The notes under the pieces were generated by a model. That model saw only the letters and a program-made list of their open reading frames with translations. It made no database searches and was not told the DNA's origin. Position numbers and translations under genes: made by a program. Positions 24,543 through 33,840 of a stretch of DNA of 64,000 nt are shown piece after piece (the stretch's first letter is position 1; the number at the start of each line of letters is the position of its first letter). The stretch is from Paenibacillus qinlingensis (GTDB lineage: Bacteria > Bacillota > Bacilli > Paenibacillales > NBRC-103111), in the NCBI RefSeq assembly GCF_013204845.1, contig NZ_JABMKY010000007.1, forward strand, positions 1 through 64,000, written 5' to 3'.

Positions 24543-25956
24543 ATTTTGGTTCATCCTGTTTCGGCAGCTTAATTTGAAACGCGGTCTCCTCATAGGGAAT
24601 ACTCGTAAGTTGTACGCTCCCATGATGAACTTCGGTGATTTCCTTGACGATAGAAAGTCCAATGCCAAGGCCTTCACCTTTTCTTCCCCGATCTATACGA
24701 TAGAATCGTTCAAAGATACGTTCTTGTTCTTCCAGAGAAACTCCTTTGCCCCTGTCCTTCACCGTGATACACACAGCTTGCTCTTCTTCAAACAACTCGA
24801 TTTGGAGATAATGTCCATCTCTCCCATGACGAATGGCATTATCGAGCAGGTTGCGGATCATCCTCTCAATTAGCGATGGGTCTATATCGGCATACACTTC
24901 ATTTTCCGGCAGTTCCACTTCTAGCAAGAATTCCTTTTCATCTATGACGAGAAGGTAATCAGAGGCGATCTTTCGAATGAGCTCAGACAAGTTATGAGAG
25001 GAAACATCGATCTCCAACATATCGGCATCCTGTCGCGAGACGTCCAGTATTTGATCAAGCAATTTGTCCATGTATCGGGAACGCTGATGAATGATTTTAG
25101 CGCTGGTCTGCAGTTCCTTCTCATCTTTATATTGGCCAGTTCGAATCACCTCGGCATAGCCGAGCACCATGGTTAGAGGCGTTCGCAGGTCGTGCGACAA
25201 ATTAGACAACAGGAGCTTGCGATTATTCTCCAATTGCTCAATTTGAGCGACTTGCGTCCGTATCCTTCGAGTCATGTCATTGTAATGCCGAGTGAGATGA
25301 CCGATTTCATCCTTTGAGTTATCTTTGAGCTCCATATCATTACTTTGGATGTTAACCTGATTCAAGGCCATATTTAACCTGTGAATACGCCTATTAATAG
25401 AGTAGAAATACCATGAAGACAGTAAGTACGGTATTAAAAGTGCGACCAATAAAGGTAATGCAAAAATAAAAAGTACTGCGAAGGTACGAATGTAGAAATA
25501 CATTTGGCCTGGCTTTAAAGCATCAGTAGGCAATCCCATTAGTAAATAATAGGTTTCCCCATTCTGTTCTGCTGCATAGGCAAGTGTTACCTGATTCCCG
25601 TCGGTAGATAGCGTGTACCGCATGTTGAGAAAACGATCGGCCAGTTCTTTAAAATGATATTGTTTCATGATGCCGGAAGAGTCGTATATCGTTGTGCCAT
25701 CAGAGGCGATCCATTCAAAACGGATTTTCGGATGTTCCTTGGAAAAAGGTGTTAAAGCTGATTCAATTCCATACTTACTGAATACTTGCTGCTCTTGAGC
25801 CGATTCCAATGCGGAATGTGCAATCTCGTCCAAAATATGTAAAGAATATCCGTTATTAGCGATATTTGCTATCGATTTGAAGAGGATGAGGAATACAATC
25901 AAGCTGATTAAGTAGCTGGAAATGACGGAAATCCACATTTTTGTACGAAGTCTCAT
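24541..25956 (-). CDS. sensor histidine kinase, HAMP-containing
   Basis: The 471-aa kinase has helices at about 8-28 and 160-185, an extracellular domain of 130 residues, HAMP, phospho-acceptor SHDLRTP (His at 255), N box RNLLDNAIRHG, G1 DRGKGV and G2 GLGIGLSIVKE. It is coupled to the upstream response regulator (four-base overlap). It is the last gene of a two-gene operon divergent from the giant SLH protein gene, which may be its target. Confidence 0.9.
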   Translation of the reverse strand: MRLRTKMWISVISSYLISLIVFLILFKSIANIANNGYSLHILDEIAHSALESAQEQQVFSKYGIESALTPFSKEHPKIRFEWIASDGTTIYDSSGIMKQYHFKELADRFLNMRYTLSTDGNQVTLAYAAEQNGETYYLLMGLPTDALKPGQMYFYIRTFAVLFIFALPLLVALLIPYLLSSWYFYSINRRIHRLNMALNQVNIQSNDMELKDNSKDEIGHLTRHYNDMTRRIRTQVAQIEQLENNRKLLLSNLSHDLRTPLTMVLGYAEVIRTGQYKDEKELQTSAKIIHQRSRYMDKLLDQILDVSRQDADMLEIDVSSHNLSELIRKIASDYLLVIDEKEFLLEVELPENEVYADIDPSLIERMIRNLLDNAIRHGRDGHYLQIELFEEEQAVCITVKDRGKGVSLEEQERIFERFYRIDRGRKGEGLGIGLSIVKEITEVHHGSVQLTSIPYEETAFQIKLPKQDEPK

Positions 25957-26669
25957 AGTCCATCTCCTGAAAAACGATAACCGACACTTCGTATCGTATG
26001 AATATGCTGGGGAGAAGAGGATAGAGGTTCTAGCTTTTTGCGTAGTCGATTAATGAAAACGCTTAACGTGTTATCATCATAATTTTCGTGATTCCAGATT
26101 TGCTTATAGATTTCTCTTTTGGTTAATACGCGATCGGGATTTCTCATAAACAAATGAGTGAGTTCACACTCCATCTGAGTCAAGGTATATCTTTCTCCAT
26201 TATTAATAAGGAGTAGATTGTCAACATCGAGCTCCAAATTATTCAGTTGAATCACAGGGGTTTTGAGATGAACTTTGGGACGTAGTCGTCGGAGATTGGT
26301 TTGTAAACGGGCAATAAGCTCCATTGGACTAAAGGGTTTAGTAACGAAATCTACTGCGCCAAGACCGAGTGCGGTGATCTTGTCTTCTTCGTCTCTTCTG
26401 GCACTAAGTACGATGACTAGTAGCTCAGATTCATTCTCTCGCAGATAGTTTAAGACCTCGAACCCGTTTCGATCATCCATCATCAGATCGAGAATCATCA
26501 GGCTAAAAGGAGTTCCCTTTAATTGCGCGATTGCTTCCTGTCCTGATTCAGCTTCGAAAACTTCCATTCCGGCCTGTTCGACGTGAATACGGATGAGCTG
26601 ACGGATTTCGGATTCGTCGTCAACGATTAGAATTTTGTCTGGGTTCATTGTACTAGTGTCACACTCCAT
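25953..26669 (-). CDS. OmpR/PhoB-family response regulator
   Basis: The 238-aa regulator has receiver acidic residues in VDDE, phospho-acceptor Asp in LMILDLMMDD, Lys in VTKPF, and a winged helix ending NRLRKKLEP. Start choice is open: ATG 26669 (weak AAAGAG) or ATG 26648 (GGAG 15 bases upstream). The shared upstream region has an 11-bp-period direct repeat of the kind this family binds. Confidence 0.9.
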   Translation of the reverse strand: MECDTSTMNPDKILIVDDESEIRQLIRIHVEQAGMEVFEAESGQEAIAQLKGTPFSLMILDLMMDDRNGFEVLNYLRENESELLVIVLSARRDEEDKITALGLGAVDFVTKPFSPMELIARLQTNLRRLRPKVHLKTPVIQLNNLELDVDNLLLINNGERYTLTQMECELTHLFMRNPDRVLTKREIYKQIWNHENYDDNTLSVFINRLRKKLEPLSSSPQHIHTIRSVGYRFSGDGL

Positions 26670-26735
26670 AGTTACGGCTCTTTTGTACAGTATATCAAGT
26701 CACCAAAAGAAAGAGTAGCATACAACTCTACATTT

Positions 26736-26780
26736 CATTAAGAATCCATTAAGAATTCTATTCCTTGCTGTTGTTATACT
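26736..26780 (+). promoter_or_regulatory. tandem response-regulator site plus -10 element of the SLH gene
   Basis: CATTAAGAAT occurs at 26736-26745 and 26747-26756, an 11-bp period with one spacer base. A TATACT -10 (26775-26780) follows 18 bases later with no recognisable -35, the usual layout for activation by OmpR/PhoB-type regulators. It sits between the two-component operon and the SLH gene. Confidence 0.55.
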
Positions 26781-26827
26781 TTTATTGGACTATATTCGTG
26801 TTTCAAGAAAAGGTGAGGATCGTAATT

Positions 26828-29800
26828 ATGATTAGACGTTGTATTTTTTTATTCACGCTATTATGTATGCTAGTAGGAATGACTCCTAGTTTTGTTTCTG
26901 CAGCTTCTTTTGATCAATGGAATATTCGGAGTCCGTTGCCCACGAGTCTAGATATGAATGGCATTAGCTATGTGAACGGTATGTATATGTCAGTGGGGGA
27001 CAACGGAACGATATTGACATCTAGTGACGAAGTAAGCTGGACGAGCCGAACGTCTGGAACAACATACGACTTATATGACATCAGCTACGGTAGTGGTATG
27101 TATGTAGCGGTGGGGATGTTTGGAGAGATATTGAGCTCAAGTGATGGTATAAGTTGGACGAGGCGTCCGTCGGGAACTACGGAATATCTAAATGGTATCA
27201 AATTTGACAATGGCCAGTTTGTGGTGGTTGGAAACAATGGAACAATACTGACCTCGAGTGATGGCAAAAGTTGGACGAGCAAGATGTCGAACACTCTTGA
27301 AGATCTTAGTCAGGTGAGCTACGGTAATGGTAAGTATGTGACGGTGGGAAGTAGTGGGACGATACTGACCTCGAGTGACGGATCGACCTGGGTGAATGGC
27401 TCTCCGGGTGTAATTGCTCATCTCAAGGATGTTATCTACGACAACGGTATGTTCATAGCGGTAGGGTTCAGTGGAATCATACTGACATCCAGTGATGGAC
27501 TGAGTTGGGCGCACCGTGCGTCGGGTAACACGAATTTCCTTCATGGTGTTATCTACGGTAACAGTACGTTTATAGTGGTTGGGAATAATGGAATGATATT
27601 GGCATCCAATGATGGGATAAGTTGGACGAGCAGGACGTCTAATACTGCGAATCATCTTTATGACGTGACTTACGGCAACAGCAAGCTTGTAGCGGTGGGG
27701 GGCGGTGGAATGATATTGACCTCATCTGATGGAGCGAGCTGGACGAGTCGTACATCGGGCATCCCGAAGAATCTTCTTAGTGTGAGCTACGGAAACGGTA
27801 TGTATGTGGCTATTGGGACAGACGATACGATAGTGACTTCCAATGACGGAGCATTCTGGACGGTCCGTAGGTCAGGTTTTATTCAACGTAATGCCGTCAC
27901 CTATGGCAATAATAAGTTTGTAGCGGTGGGGTACACTGGAAAAGTGTTGAATTCAGTTGATGGAGTGTCTTGGACAGACACATCTGAAGCGGGTACCGAG
28001 AATGTGTTAAATGGCATTACCTATGGTACTAATACATTTGTGGCGGTGGGGGACAGTGGTACGATAGTGAGTTCCACTGATGGAGTGACCTGGACGGTCG
28101 GCACGTCAGGCACCACGAATCAACTTTATGCTGTCACGTACGGCAATGGTAAGTTTGTAGCGGTGGGAGGGGGTGGGACGATTTTGACTTCCAGTGATGC
28201 AGTGACCTGGACGGATCAAACATCCCCATTACATACAAATGATCTTTTAAATGTCGTCAGCAACGGTACCAACATGTATGTGGCGGTGGGAACAGCAGGA
28301 TCGATATTGACCTCCGGTAATGGGGAAACTTGGACAAGCCGTACATCGGGCATCGCGAAGCATCTTCGAGCTGTGAATTACCACGATGGCAAGTTTGTAG
28401 CGGTGGGGCACAGTGGAAGTATATTGACCTCCAGTGACGGGGAAACCTGGACGAGTCGCTCGTCAGGAATCAAGGAATCACTTACAGGTGTCATCTCCTC
28501 CAACGGTACTTATGTAGCGGTGGGGGATAATGGAAGGATAATACAATACAGCGATGCTGATTTAAACAGCTTGTCGTTATCGAGCGGAACATTGAGTCCG
28601 GTGTTTGAATCTGGCACGATAAGCTACACGGCGAGCGTAGCGAATGACGTGAGCAGTATTACGGTCACGCCAACGGTGTCAGACGCCGACGCGACGGTGA
28701 CGGTGAACGGCACAGCCGTTGCGAGCGGAGCAGCATCGGAAGCCATTAGCTTGAGCGCGGGGAGCAACACGATCACGACGGTGGTAACGGCAGAGGATGG
28801 CACAATGACGAAGACATACACGGTGACGGTGACACGAGCGGCCGCAGCGCTAAGTAACAACGCTGACTTGAGCGGGTTGGGTCTGTTGAGTGGAACATTG
28901 AGTCCGTTGTTTGATTCTGGCACAATAAGCTACACGGCGAGCGTAGCGAATGACGTGAGCAGTATTACGGTCACGCCAACGGTGTCGGACGCCGACGCGA
29001 CGGTGACGGTGAACGGCACAGCCGTTGCGAGCGGAGCAGCATCAGGAGAGATTAGCTTGAGCGTGGGAAGCAACACGATCACGACGGTAGTAACGGCAGA
29101 GGATGGCACAACGACGAAGACGTACACGGTGACGGTGACACGAGCCGCCGCAGCGCTAAGTAACAACGCTGACTTGAGCGATTTGGGACTGTCGAGTGGA
29201 ACATTGAGTCCGGTATTTACATCTGGCACGACAAGCTACACGGCGAGCGTAGCTAATGGCGTGAGTAGTATCACGGTCACGCCGACGGTGTCAGACAGCA
29301 ACGCGACGGTGACGGTGAACGGCACAGCCGTTGCGAGCGGAGCAGCATCGGAAGTCATTAGCTTGAGCGTAGGAAGCAACACGATCACGACGGTGGTAAT
29401 GGCAGAGGATGGCACAACGACGAAAACGTACACGGTGACGGTGACACGAGCGGCCGCAGCGCTAAGTAACAACGCTGACTTGAGCGGTTTGGGTCTGTCG
29501 AGTGGAACGTTGAGTCCGGTATTTGCATCTGGCACGACAAGCTACACGGCCAGCGTAGTCAATAACGTGAGCAGCATCACCGCAACACCGACGTTGTCGG
29601 ACAGTAACGCGACGGTGACGGTGAACGGCACAGCCGTTGCGAGCGGAGCAGCGTCGGGAGCCATTAGCTTGAGTGTGGGGAGCAACACGATCACGACGGT
29701 CGTGACGGCAGAGGATGGCACAACGACGAAGACGTACACGGTGACGGTGACACGAGCGGCCGCAGCGCTAAGTAACAACGCTGACTTGAGCGGTTTGGGT

Positions 29801-32023
29801 CTGTCGAGTGGAACGTTGAGTCCGGTATTTGCATCTGGCACGACAAGCTACACGGCTAGCGTAGCTAATGGCGTGAGCAGCTTCACCGCAACACCAACGG
29901 TGTCGGACAGTAACGCGACGGTGAAGGTGAACGGCATAGCCGTTGCGAGCGGAGCAGCATCGGAAGCCATTAGCTTGAGCGTGGGAAGCAACACGATCAC
30001 GACGATGGTAACGGCAGAGGATGGCACAACGACGAAAACGTACACGGTGACGGTGACACGAGCGGCAGCAGCGCTAAGTAACAACGCTGACTTAGGCGGC
30101 TTGTCGTTATCGAGCGGAACGCTGAGTCCGGTGTTTGCATCCGGCACGACAAGCTACACGACAAGTGTGGCTAATGGCGTGAGCAGCATCACCGCAACAC
30201 CAACGGTGTCGGACAGTAACGCGACGGTGAAGGTGAACGGCATAGCCGTTGCGAGCGGAGCAACATCGGGAGCCATTAGCTTGAGCGTGGGCAGCAACAC
30301 GATCACGGTGGTGGCGACTGCGCAGGACGGTACGACGACGAAGACGTACACAGTGACGGTGACACGAGCGGCCGCAGCGCTAAGTAACAACGCTGACTTG
30401 AGCGGTTTGTCGTTATCAAGCGGAACGCTGAGTCCGGTATTTGCATCCGGCACGATAAGCTACACGGCCAGCGTAGCCAATAGCGTGAGCAGTATCACGG
30501 TAACGCCGACGGTGTCGGACATCAGCGCGACAGTGAAGGTGAACGGCACAGCCGTTGCGAGCGGAGCAGCATCGGAAGCCATTAGCTTGAGCGTGGGAAG
30601 CAACACGATCACGACGATCGTGACGGCAGAGGATGGCACGACTACGAAGACGTACACGGTGACGGTGACACGAGCGGCCGCAGCGCTAAGTAACAACGCT
30701 GACTTGAGCGGGTTGGGACTGTCGAGTGGAACGTTGAGTCCGGTATTTGCATCTGGCACGACAAGCTACACGGCAAGTGTGGCTAATGGCGTGAGCAGTA
30801 TCACGGTCACGCCGACGGTGTCGGACATCAGCGCGACAGTGAAGGTGAACGGCACAGCCGTTGCGAGCGGAGCAGCATCGGAAGCCATTAGCTTGAGCGT
30901 GGGAAGCAACACGATCACGGTGGTGGCGACGGCGCAGGACGGTACGACCACGAAGACATATACCGTTACAGTGAGCCGAGCGGCACAGGAAGAATCCGGT
31001 GTCAGCGGTCAATCTCCAACGCCAGCGTCTCCAAACGACGACAAAGTTACCTCAATGGAGGGTAAATTAACGCTTCCTACAGGTAAAACTGGCGAGGTTC
31101 GTTTGGGCGATGCGATCAAGATCGATATTCCGGCAAACGCAACAGACAAAGAATTGAAATTGACAATTGAAAAAGTGTTGGACACTCCAGATCTTTTAAC
31201 GAAACAAGAGGTTCTGGCCAGTCCAATCTTTGAAATTTTGAAAAACTTTTCAGGTAACTTCAGTAAGCCGGTAACGTTGACTTTCAGCTTCGATCTGAAT
31301 AGCTTAAAGGACAATCAAAAGGCAGTCGTATTCTACTATGACGAAGTGAAGAAGGAATGGGTGGAAGTCGGCGGCAAGGTTGACGGCGATCACATCATCG
31401 TAGATGTCAATCATTTTACGAAATATGCAGTATTCGTTGTAGACATAGCCGCAGCTGTGCCAACAGGGGACACGAAACCGACGATTAACTTTAACGATAT
31501 CTCCGAACACTGGGCGGAGGCAAGCGTCAAGCAAGCGGTAAGCATCGGAATCGTCACTGGTTATCCGGACGGCACTTTTAAGCCAGGTTCTACCGTGAGT
31601 CGCGCGGAATTCGCGGTCATGCTGATGAATGCGCTGAAGCCGCAAGAAGCGGGAGCGGAGCTGACTTTTACAGATACGGCGAAGATCGGCGCATGGGCGC
31701 AGAAAGCAATCGCGCAAGCGGTGAAAGCTGGGGTCATTAAAGGTTATGAGGACGGCTCTTTCCGTCCGGATGAGGAAATTACACGCGCTGAGATGGTAGC
31801 GATGATCGCGAATGCGCTCAGTCTAACCGTTGAGTCGAATATCGCAACAGGTTTTGCAGACGACAAGGATATTCCGGCTTGGACGAGAGGCGCAGTTGCA
31901 GCTGTGAAGCAACTTGGCCTTGTAGAAGGAAAAGGCGCGAACGAATTTGATGCGAATGGTAAAACAACAAGAGCAGAGGCTGTAACGGTTCTGCTGAAAA
32001 TGCTGGCACAAAAGAGCAAGTAA
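26828..32023 (+). CDS. giant S-layer-anchored repeat protein
   Basis: The protein has 1731 residues. Parts in order: signal peptide (about 1-26); 14 repeats of about 39 residues with consensus L..V.YGNGKFVAVG..GTILTSSDG (about 30-575), of a BNR/YCF48-like beta-propeller type and sufficient for two seven-bladed propellers; eight 102-residue Cadherin-like beta-sandwich repeats (576-1386); a linker with a beta-rich domain (about 1400-1540); three SLH domains (from about 1554) that bind pyruvylated cell-wall polymer. It should be exported and wall-anchored, exposing adhesive or binding domains. ATG 26828 has GGTGAGG upstream. A strong terminator follows. The divergent two-component system is a likely regulator. 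Confidence 0.9.
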   Translation: MIRRCIFLFTLLCMLVGMTPSFVSAASFDQWNIRSPLPTSLDMNGISYVNGMYMSVGDNGTILTSSDEVSWTSRTSGTTYDLYDISYGSGMYVAVGMFGEILSSSDGISWTRRPSGTTEYLNGIKFDNGQFVVVGNNGTILTSSDGKSWTSKMSNTLEDLSQVSYGNGKYVTVGSSGTILTSSDGSTWVNGSPGVIAHLKDVIYDNGMFIAVGFSGIILTSSDGLSWAHRASGNTNFLHGVIYGNSTFIVVGNNGMILASNDGISWTSRTSNTANHLYDVTYGNSKLVAVGGGGMILTSSDGASWTSRTSGIPKNLLSVSYGNGMYVAIGTDDTIVTSNDGAFWTVRRSGFIQRNAVTYGNNKFVAVGYTGKVLNSVDGVSWTDTSEAGTENVLNGITYGTNTFVAVGDSGTIVSSTDGVTWTVGTSGTTNQLYAVTYGNGKFVAVGGGGTILTSSDAVTWTDQTSPLHTNDLLNVVSNGTNMYVAVGTAGSILTSGNGETWTSRTSGIAKHLRAVNYHDGKFVAVGHSGSILTSSDGETWTSRSSGIKESLTGVISSNGTYVAVGDNGRIIQYSDADLNSLSLSSGTLSPVFESGTISYTASVANDVSSITVTPTVSDADATVTVNGTAVASGAASEAISLSAGSNTITTVVTAEDGTMTKTYTVTVTRAAAALSNNADLSGLGLLSGTLSPLFDSGTISYTASVANDVSSITVTPTVSDADATVTVNGTAVASGAASGEISLSVGSNTITTVVTAEDGTTTKTYTVTVTRAAAALSNNADLSDLGLSSGTLSPVFTSGTTSYTASVANGVSSITVTPTVSDSNATVTVNGTAVASGAASEVISLSVGSNTITTVVMAEDGTTTKTYTVTVTRAAAALSNNADLSGLGLSSGTLSPVFASGTTSYTASVVNNVSSITATPTLSDSNATVTVNGTAVASGAASGAISLSVGSNTITTVVTAEDGTTTKTYTVTVTRAAAALSNNADLSGLGLSSGTLSPVFASGTTSYTASVANGVSSFTATPTVSDSNATVKVNGIAVASGAASEAISLSVGSNTITTMVTAEDGTTTKTYTVTVTRAAAALSNNADLGGLSLSSGTLSPVFASGTTSYTTSVANGVSSITATPTVSDSNATVKVNGIAVASGATSGAISLSVGSNTITVVATAQDGTTTKTYTVTVTRAAAALSNNADLSGLSLSSGTLSPVFASGTISYTASVANSVSSITVTPTVSDISATVKVNGTAVASGAASEAISLSVGSNTITTIVTAEDGTTTKTYTVTVTRAAAALSNNADLSGLGLSSGTLSPVFASGTTSYTASVANGVSSITVTPTVSDISATVKVNGTAVASGAASEAISLSVGSNTITVVATAQDGTTTKTYTVTVSRAAQEESGVSGQSPTPASPNDDKVTSMEGKLTLPTGKTGEVRLGDAIKIDIPANATDKELKLTIEKVLDTPDLLTKQEVLASPIFEILKNFSGNFSKPVTLTFSFDLNSLKDNQKAVVFYYDEVKKEWVEVGGKVDGDHIIVDVNHFTKYAVFVVDIAAAVPTGDTKPTINFNDISEHWAEASVKQAVSIGIVTGYPDGTFKPGSTVSRAEFAVMLMNALKPQEAGAELTFTDTAKIGAWAQKAIAQAVKAGVIKGYEDGSFRPDEEITRAEMVAMIANALSLTVESNIATGFADDKDIPAWTRGAVAAVKQLGLVEGKGANEFDANGKTTRAEAVTVLLKMLAQKSK
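28556..30985 (+). repeat. eight tandem 306-bp coding repeats
   Basis: Copies begin about 28556, 28862, 29168 and so on with exact 306-bp period and very high nucleotide identity, each encoding one 102-residue domain. The antisense strand is also free of stops for 99 codons in each copy, a by-product of composition. The near identity implies recent expansion or gene conversion. Confidence 0.95.
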
Positions 32024-32061
32024 AGGTAAATTGTCAGTCCAAATTGATTGTAGATTTAAAT

Positions 32062-32116
32062 AACAAGGGTTATCCTCTAAGCAGTAGAATAAACTGCTTA
32101 AGGGATAACCCTTGTC
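32062..32116 (+). terminator. long terminator after the SLH protein
   Basis: An ACAAGGGTTATCC arm pairs with GGATAACCCTTGT, extended by TAAGCAGT/ACTGCTTA, giving over 20 paired bases, with a T-containing 3' end. It faces the convergent bactofilin gene. Confidence 0.88.
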
Positions 32117-32189
32117 TTATTTCAAATATGAAGTCTTAACAAGATCAAACCTTAATATTACCGCCGTCATAACTTTTTATATACCGAAA

Positions 32190-32642
32190 TTAATTCCCAC
32201 CAGAAGCAGCTTGTTGCTCACTTTTTTGCTGCTTGTGCGCCTTGGCATCGATGACCTTGCCACCAACGCTTTTCTCGTTAGGCACCCCAGCTGCATTCAT
32301 CGCACTACTTCCCTGGAAGATGCCACCTTCTTCGATAATGAAGGAGCGTACATCAATATTCCCAATTAGAACCCCGGAGCTTGTCACGATCAACTTGCCC
32401 TTGGTATAAATGTTGCCTTTCACTTTGCCAGCTACAATCACATCGCGTGCATGGATATTCGATTGAACGACAGCGTTCTCACCAATAGTGATGTCACCTG
32501 CACATTCAATGTCGCCGTTCATTTGACCCTCAATACGAAGGCTGGCTTCGGACATGATTTTGCCTTCACAGATCGTACTGGCGCCGATAAGCGTGTCTGT
32601 ACTTTTCGTATCGATACGTTTTAATTTCGAGCTTCCAATCAT
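32190..32642 (-). CDS. bactofilin (polymer-forming cytoskeletal protein), copy 1
   Basis: The 150-aa protein has a central beta-helix of about 95 residues: TDTLIG, IRIEGQMNGDI, ITIGENAVV, GNIYTKGKLIV, FIIEEGGIFQG. Flanking tails are disordered. Bactofilins self-assemble into filaments on the membrane without nucleotide and recruit wall enzymes. ATG 32642 overlaps the stop of the LytM-type gene by four bases, so both are made together. A second bactofilin/LytM pair of equal length is at 53646-55140. Confidence 0.93.
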   Translation of the reverse strand: MIGSSKLKRIDTKSTDTLIGASTICEGKIMSEASLRIEGQMNGDIECAGDITIGENAVVQSNIHARDVIVAGKVKGNIYTKGKLIVTSSGVLIGNIDVRSFIIEEGGIFQGSSAMNAAGVPNEKSVGGKVIDAKAHKQQKSEQQAASGGN

Positions 32643-33655
32643 TTACGTTCATCCTTTCGATCTGAAATGAGATAAGGTTTAGGGTCAATCTGGATACCAT
32701 TTTTATGTACCTCATAATGAAGATGCGAGCCCGTGCTGCGTCCAGTGGAACCAACGAGACCGATATGCTGACCTTTTGTTACAGATTCTCCGCGTTTTAC
32801 CAATATTTTATTCAAATGCATATACTCCGTTTCAATGCCCCTGCCGTGATCAACGATAATATAGTTGCCAAGCTCGCCATCAAAGCCCACAGCAATGACT
32901 TTTCCTGCGGCAGTTACATAGACTGGATCATTGTATTCACCGTCAATATCATAGCCTGTGTGCATGGAGGGCCTGAATGTAAAAGGATCGATGCGGATGC
33001 CGAAGCCGGAGGTAATACTGTGCGAGGCGATGGGCCATAGTGTAGGCGTAATACTGCGTAAGTGTTCAGCTTCTTTAATTTTGGCTTCGGATTCATTTAG
33101 ATTGACGAGGAGTGCATTAATATCGCCAACTAATGAAAAAAGCCCTTGCTTCGTGTTGCTTACGAGGGTAGATACATCATCCGTAGTGATAGGAACATTG
33201 CTGCCGCCAACATCAACATTGGTTCCATTCACGGGCTTAGAGCTCGGGGTGCTTGCTACTTTTTTGCTTGTCCCGTTCACGGTTTCTGGCTGACTCATGA
33301 GCTCTATCACATGATCTATTTTCTTGATTTCTTCTAGCTTTACCTTAAATTCATCGGCCTGCTGAGCAAGGTCAATCAAATCGATTTGCAGCTGCTCAAG
33401 CTCACTCGTTTTATGTGTAATTTGATCAACCAACTGACGTTCTTGTCCATCGAAAGTTTGCTGCATGTTGTTTTGAGTTTGATGAGATTGGGTATTCATG
33501 ATATAAATCGTCACGAAAAACCCGATCAGCACAAGTAAGATCACGCTAGGCACAATATACAAAGAGCTGTGTGGAAGCTTGAACCTTACCGTACGGCGGT
33601 TGGCACCCGGAATGATCATAAAGGTGAGTTCCTTTTTGCCCCAAATGAATTTCAA
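32639..33655 (-). CDS. M23 (LytM) peptidase, membrane-anchored, copy 1
   Basis: The 338-aa protein has a short basic cytoplasmic head, one membrane helix (about 32-52), a coiled coil (about 55-120), a Ser/Thr/Gly-rich linker, and an M23 domain from about 225 with zinc motifs HTGYD and HLHYE. M23 enzymes cut peptide bridges of the cell wall. Start TTG 33655 follows GGAGGAGGATCTG. In a coupled gene pair with bactofilin, it is a likely wall hydrolase positioned by the filament. Confidence 0.92.
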   Translation of the reverse strand: MKFIWGKKELTFMIIPGANRRTVRFKLPHSSLYIVPSVILLVLIGFFVTIYIMNTQSHQTQNNMQQTFDGQERQLVDQITHKTSELEQLQIDLIDLAQQADEFKVKLEEIKKIDHVIELMSQPETVNGTSKKVASTPSSKPVNGTNVDVGGSNVPITTDDVSTLVSNTKQGLFSLVGDINALLVNLNESEAKIKEAEHLRSITPTLWPIASHSITSGFGIRIDPFTFRPSMHTGYDIDGEYNDPVYVTAAGKVIAVGFDGELGNYIIVDHGRGIETEYMHLNKILVKRGESVTKGQHIGLVGSTGRSTGSHLHYEVHKNGIQIDPKPYLISDRKDERK

Positions 33656-33840
33656 CAGATCCTCCTCCCTTTCCGTAACCTAACAATGTCCCCCTTCTTG
33701 TTTACGATTGTATTCCTCAATGGGGTGAGTCATGACTAATTTCTCGGACATGGTGGGAAGATGGTAAGTGAGTTCAACTATTCCCACCTTGATAACGTCT
33801 ATGAAATATCTATACAAAGAAAATGAAGGGAGTACGGATG

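Noticed and set aside
28624..30951. Row of 99-codon minus-strand open frames, each within one 306-bp repeat
   Set aside because: They recur with the repeat period, have no ribosome-binding sites, and are explained by the composition of the sense repeats.
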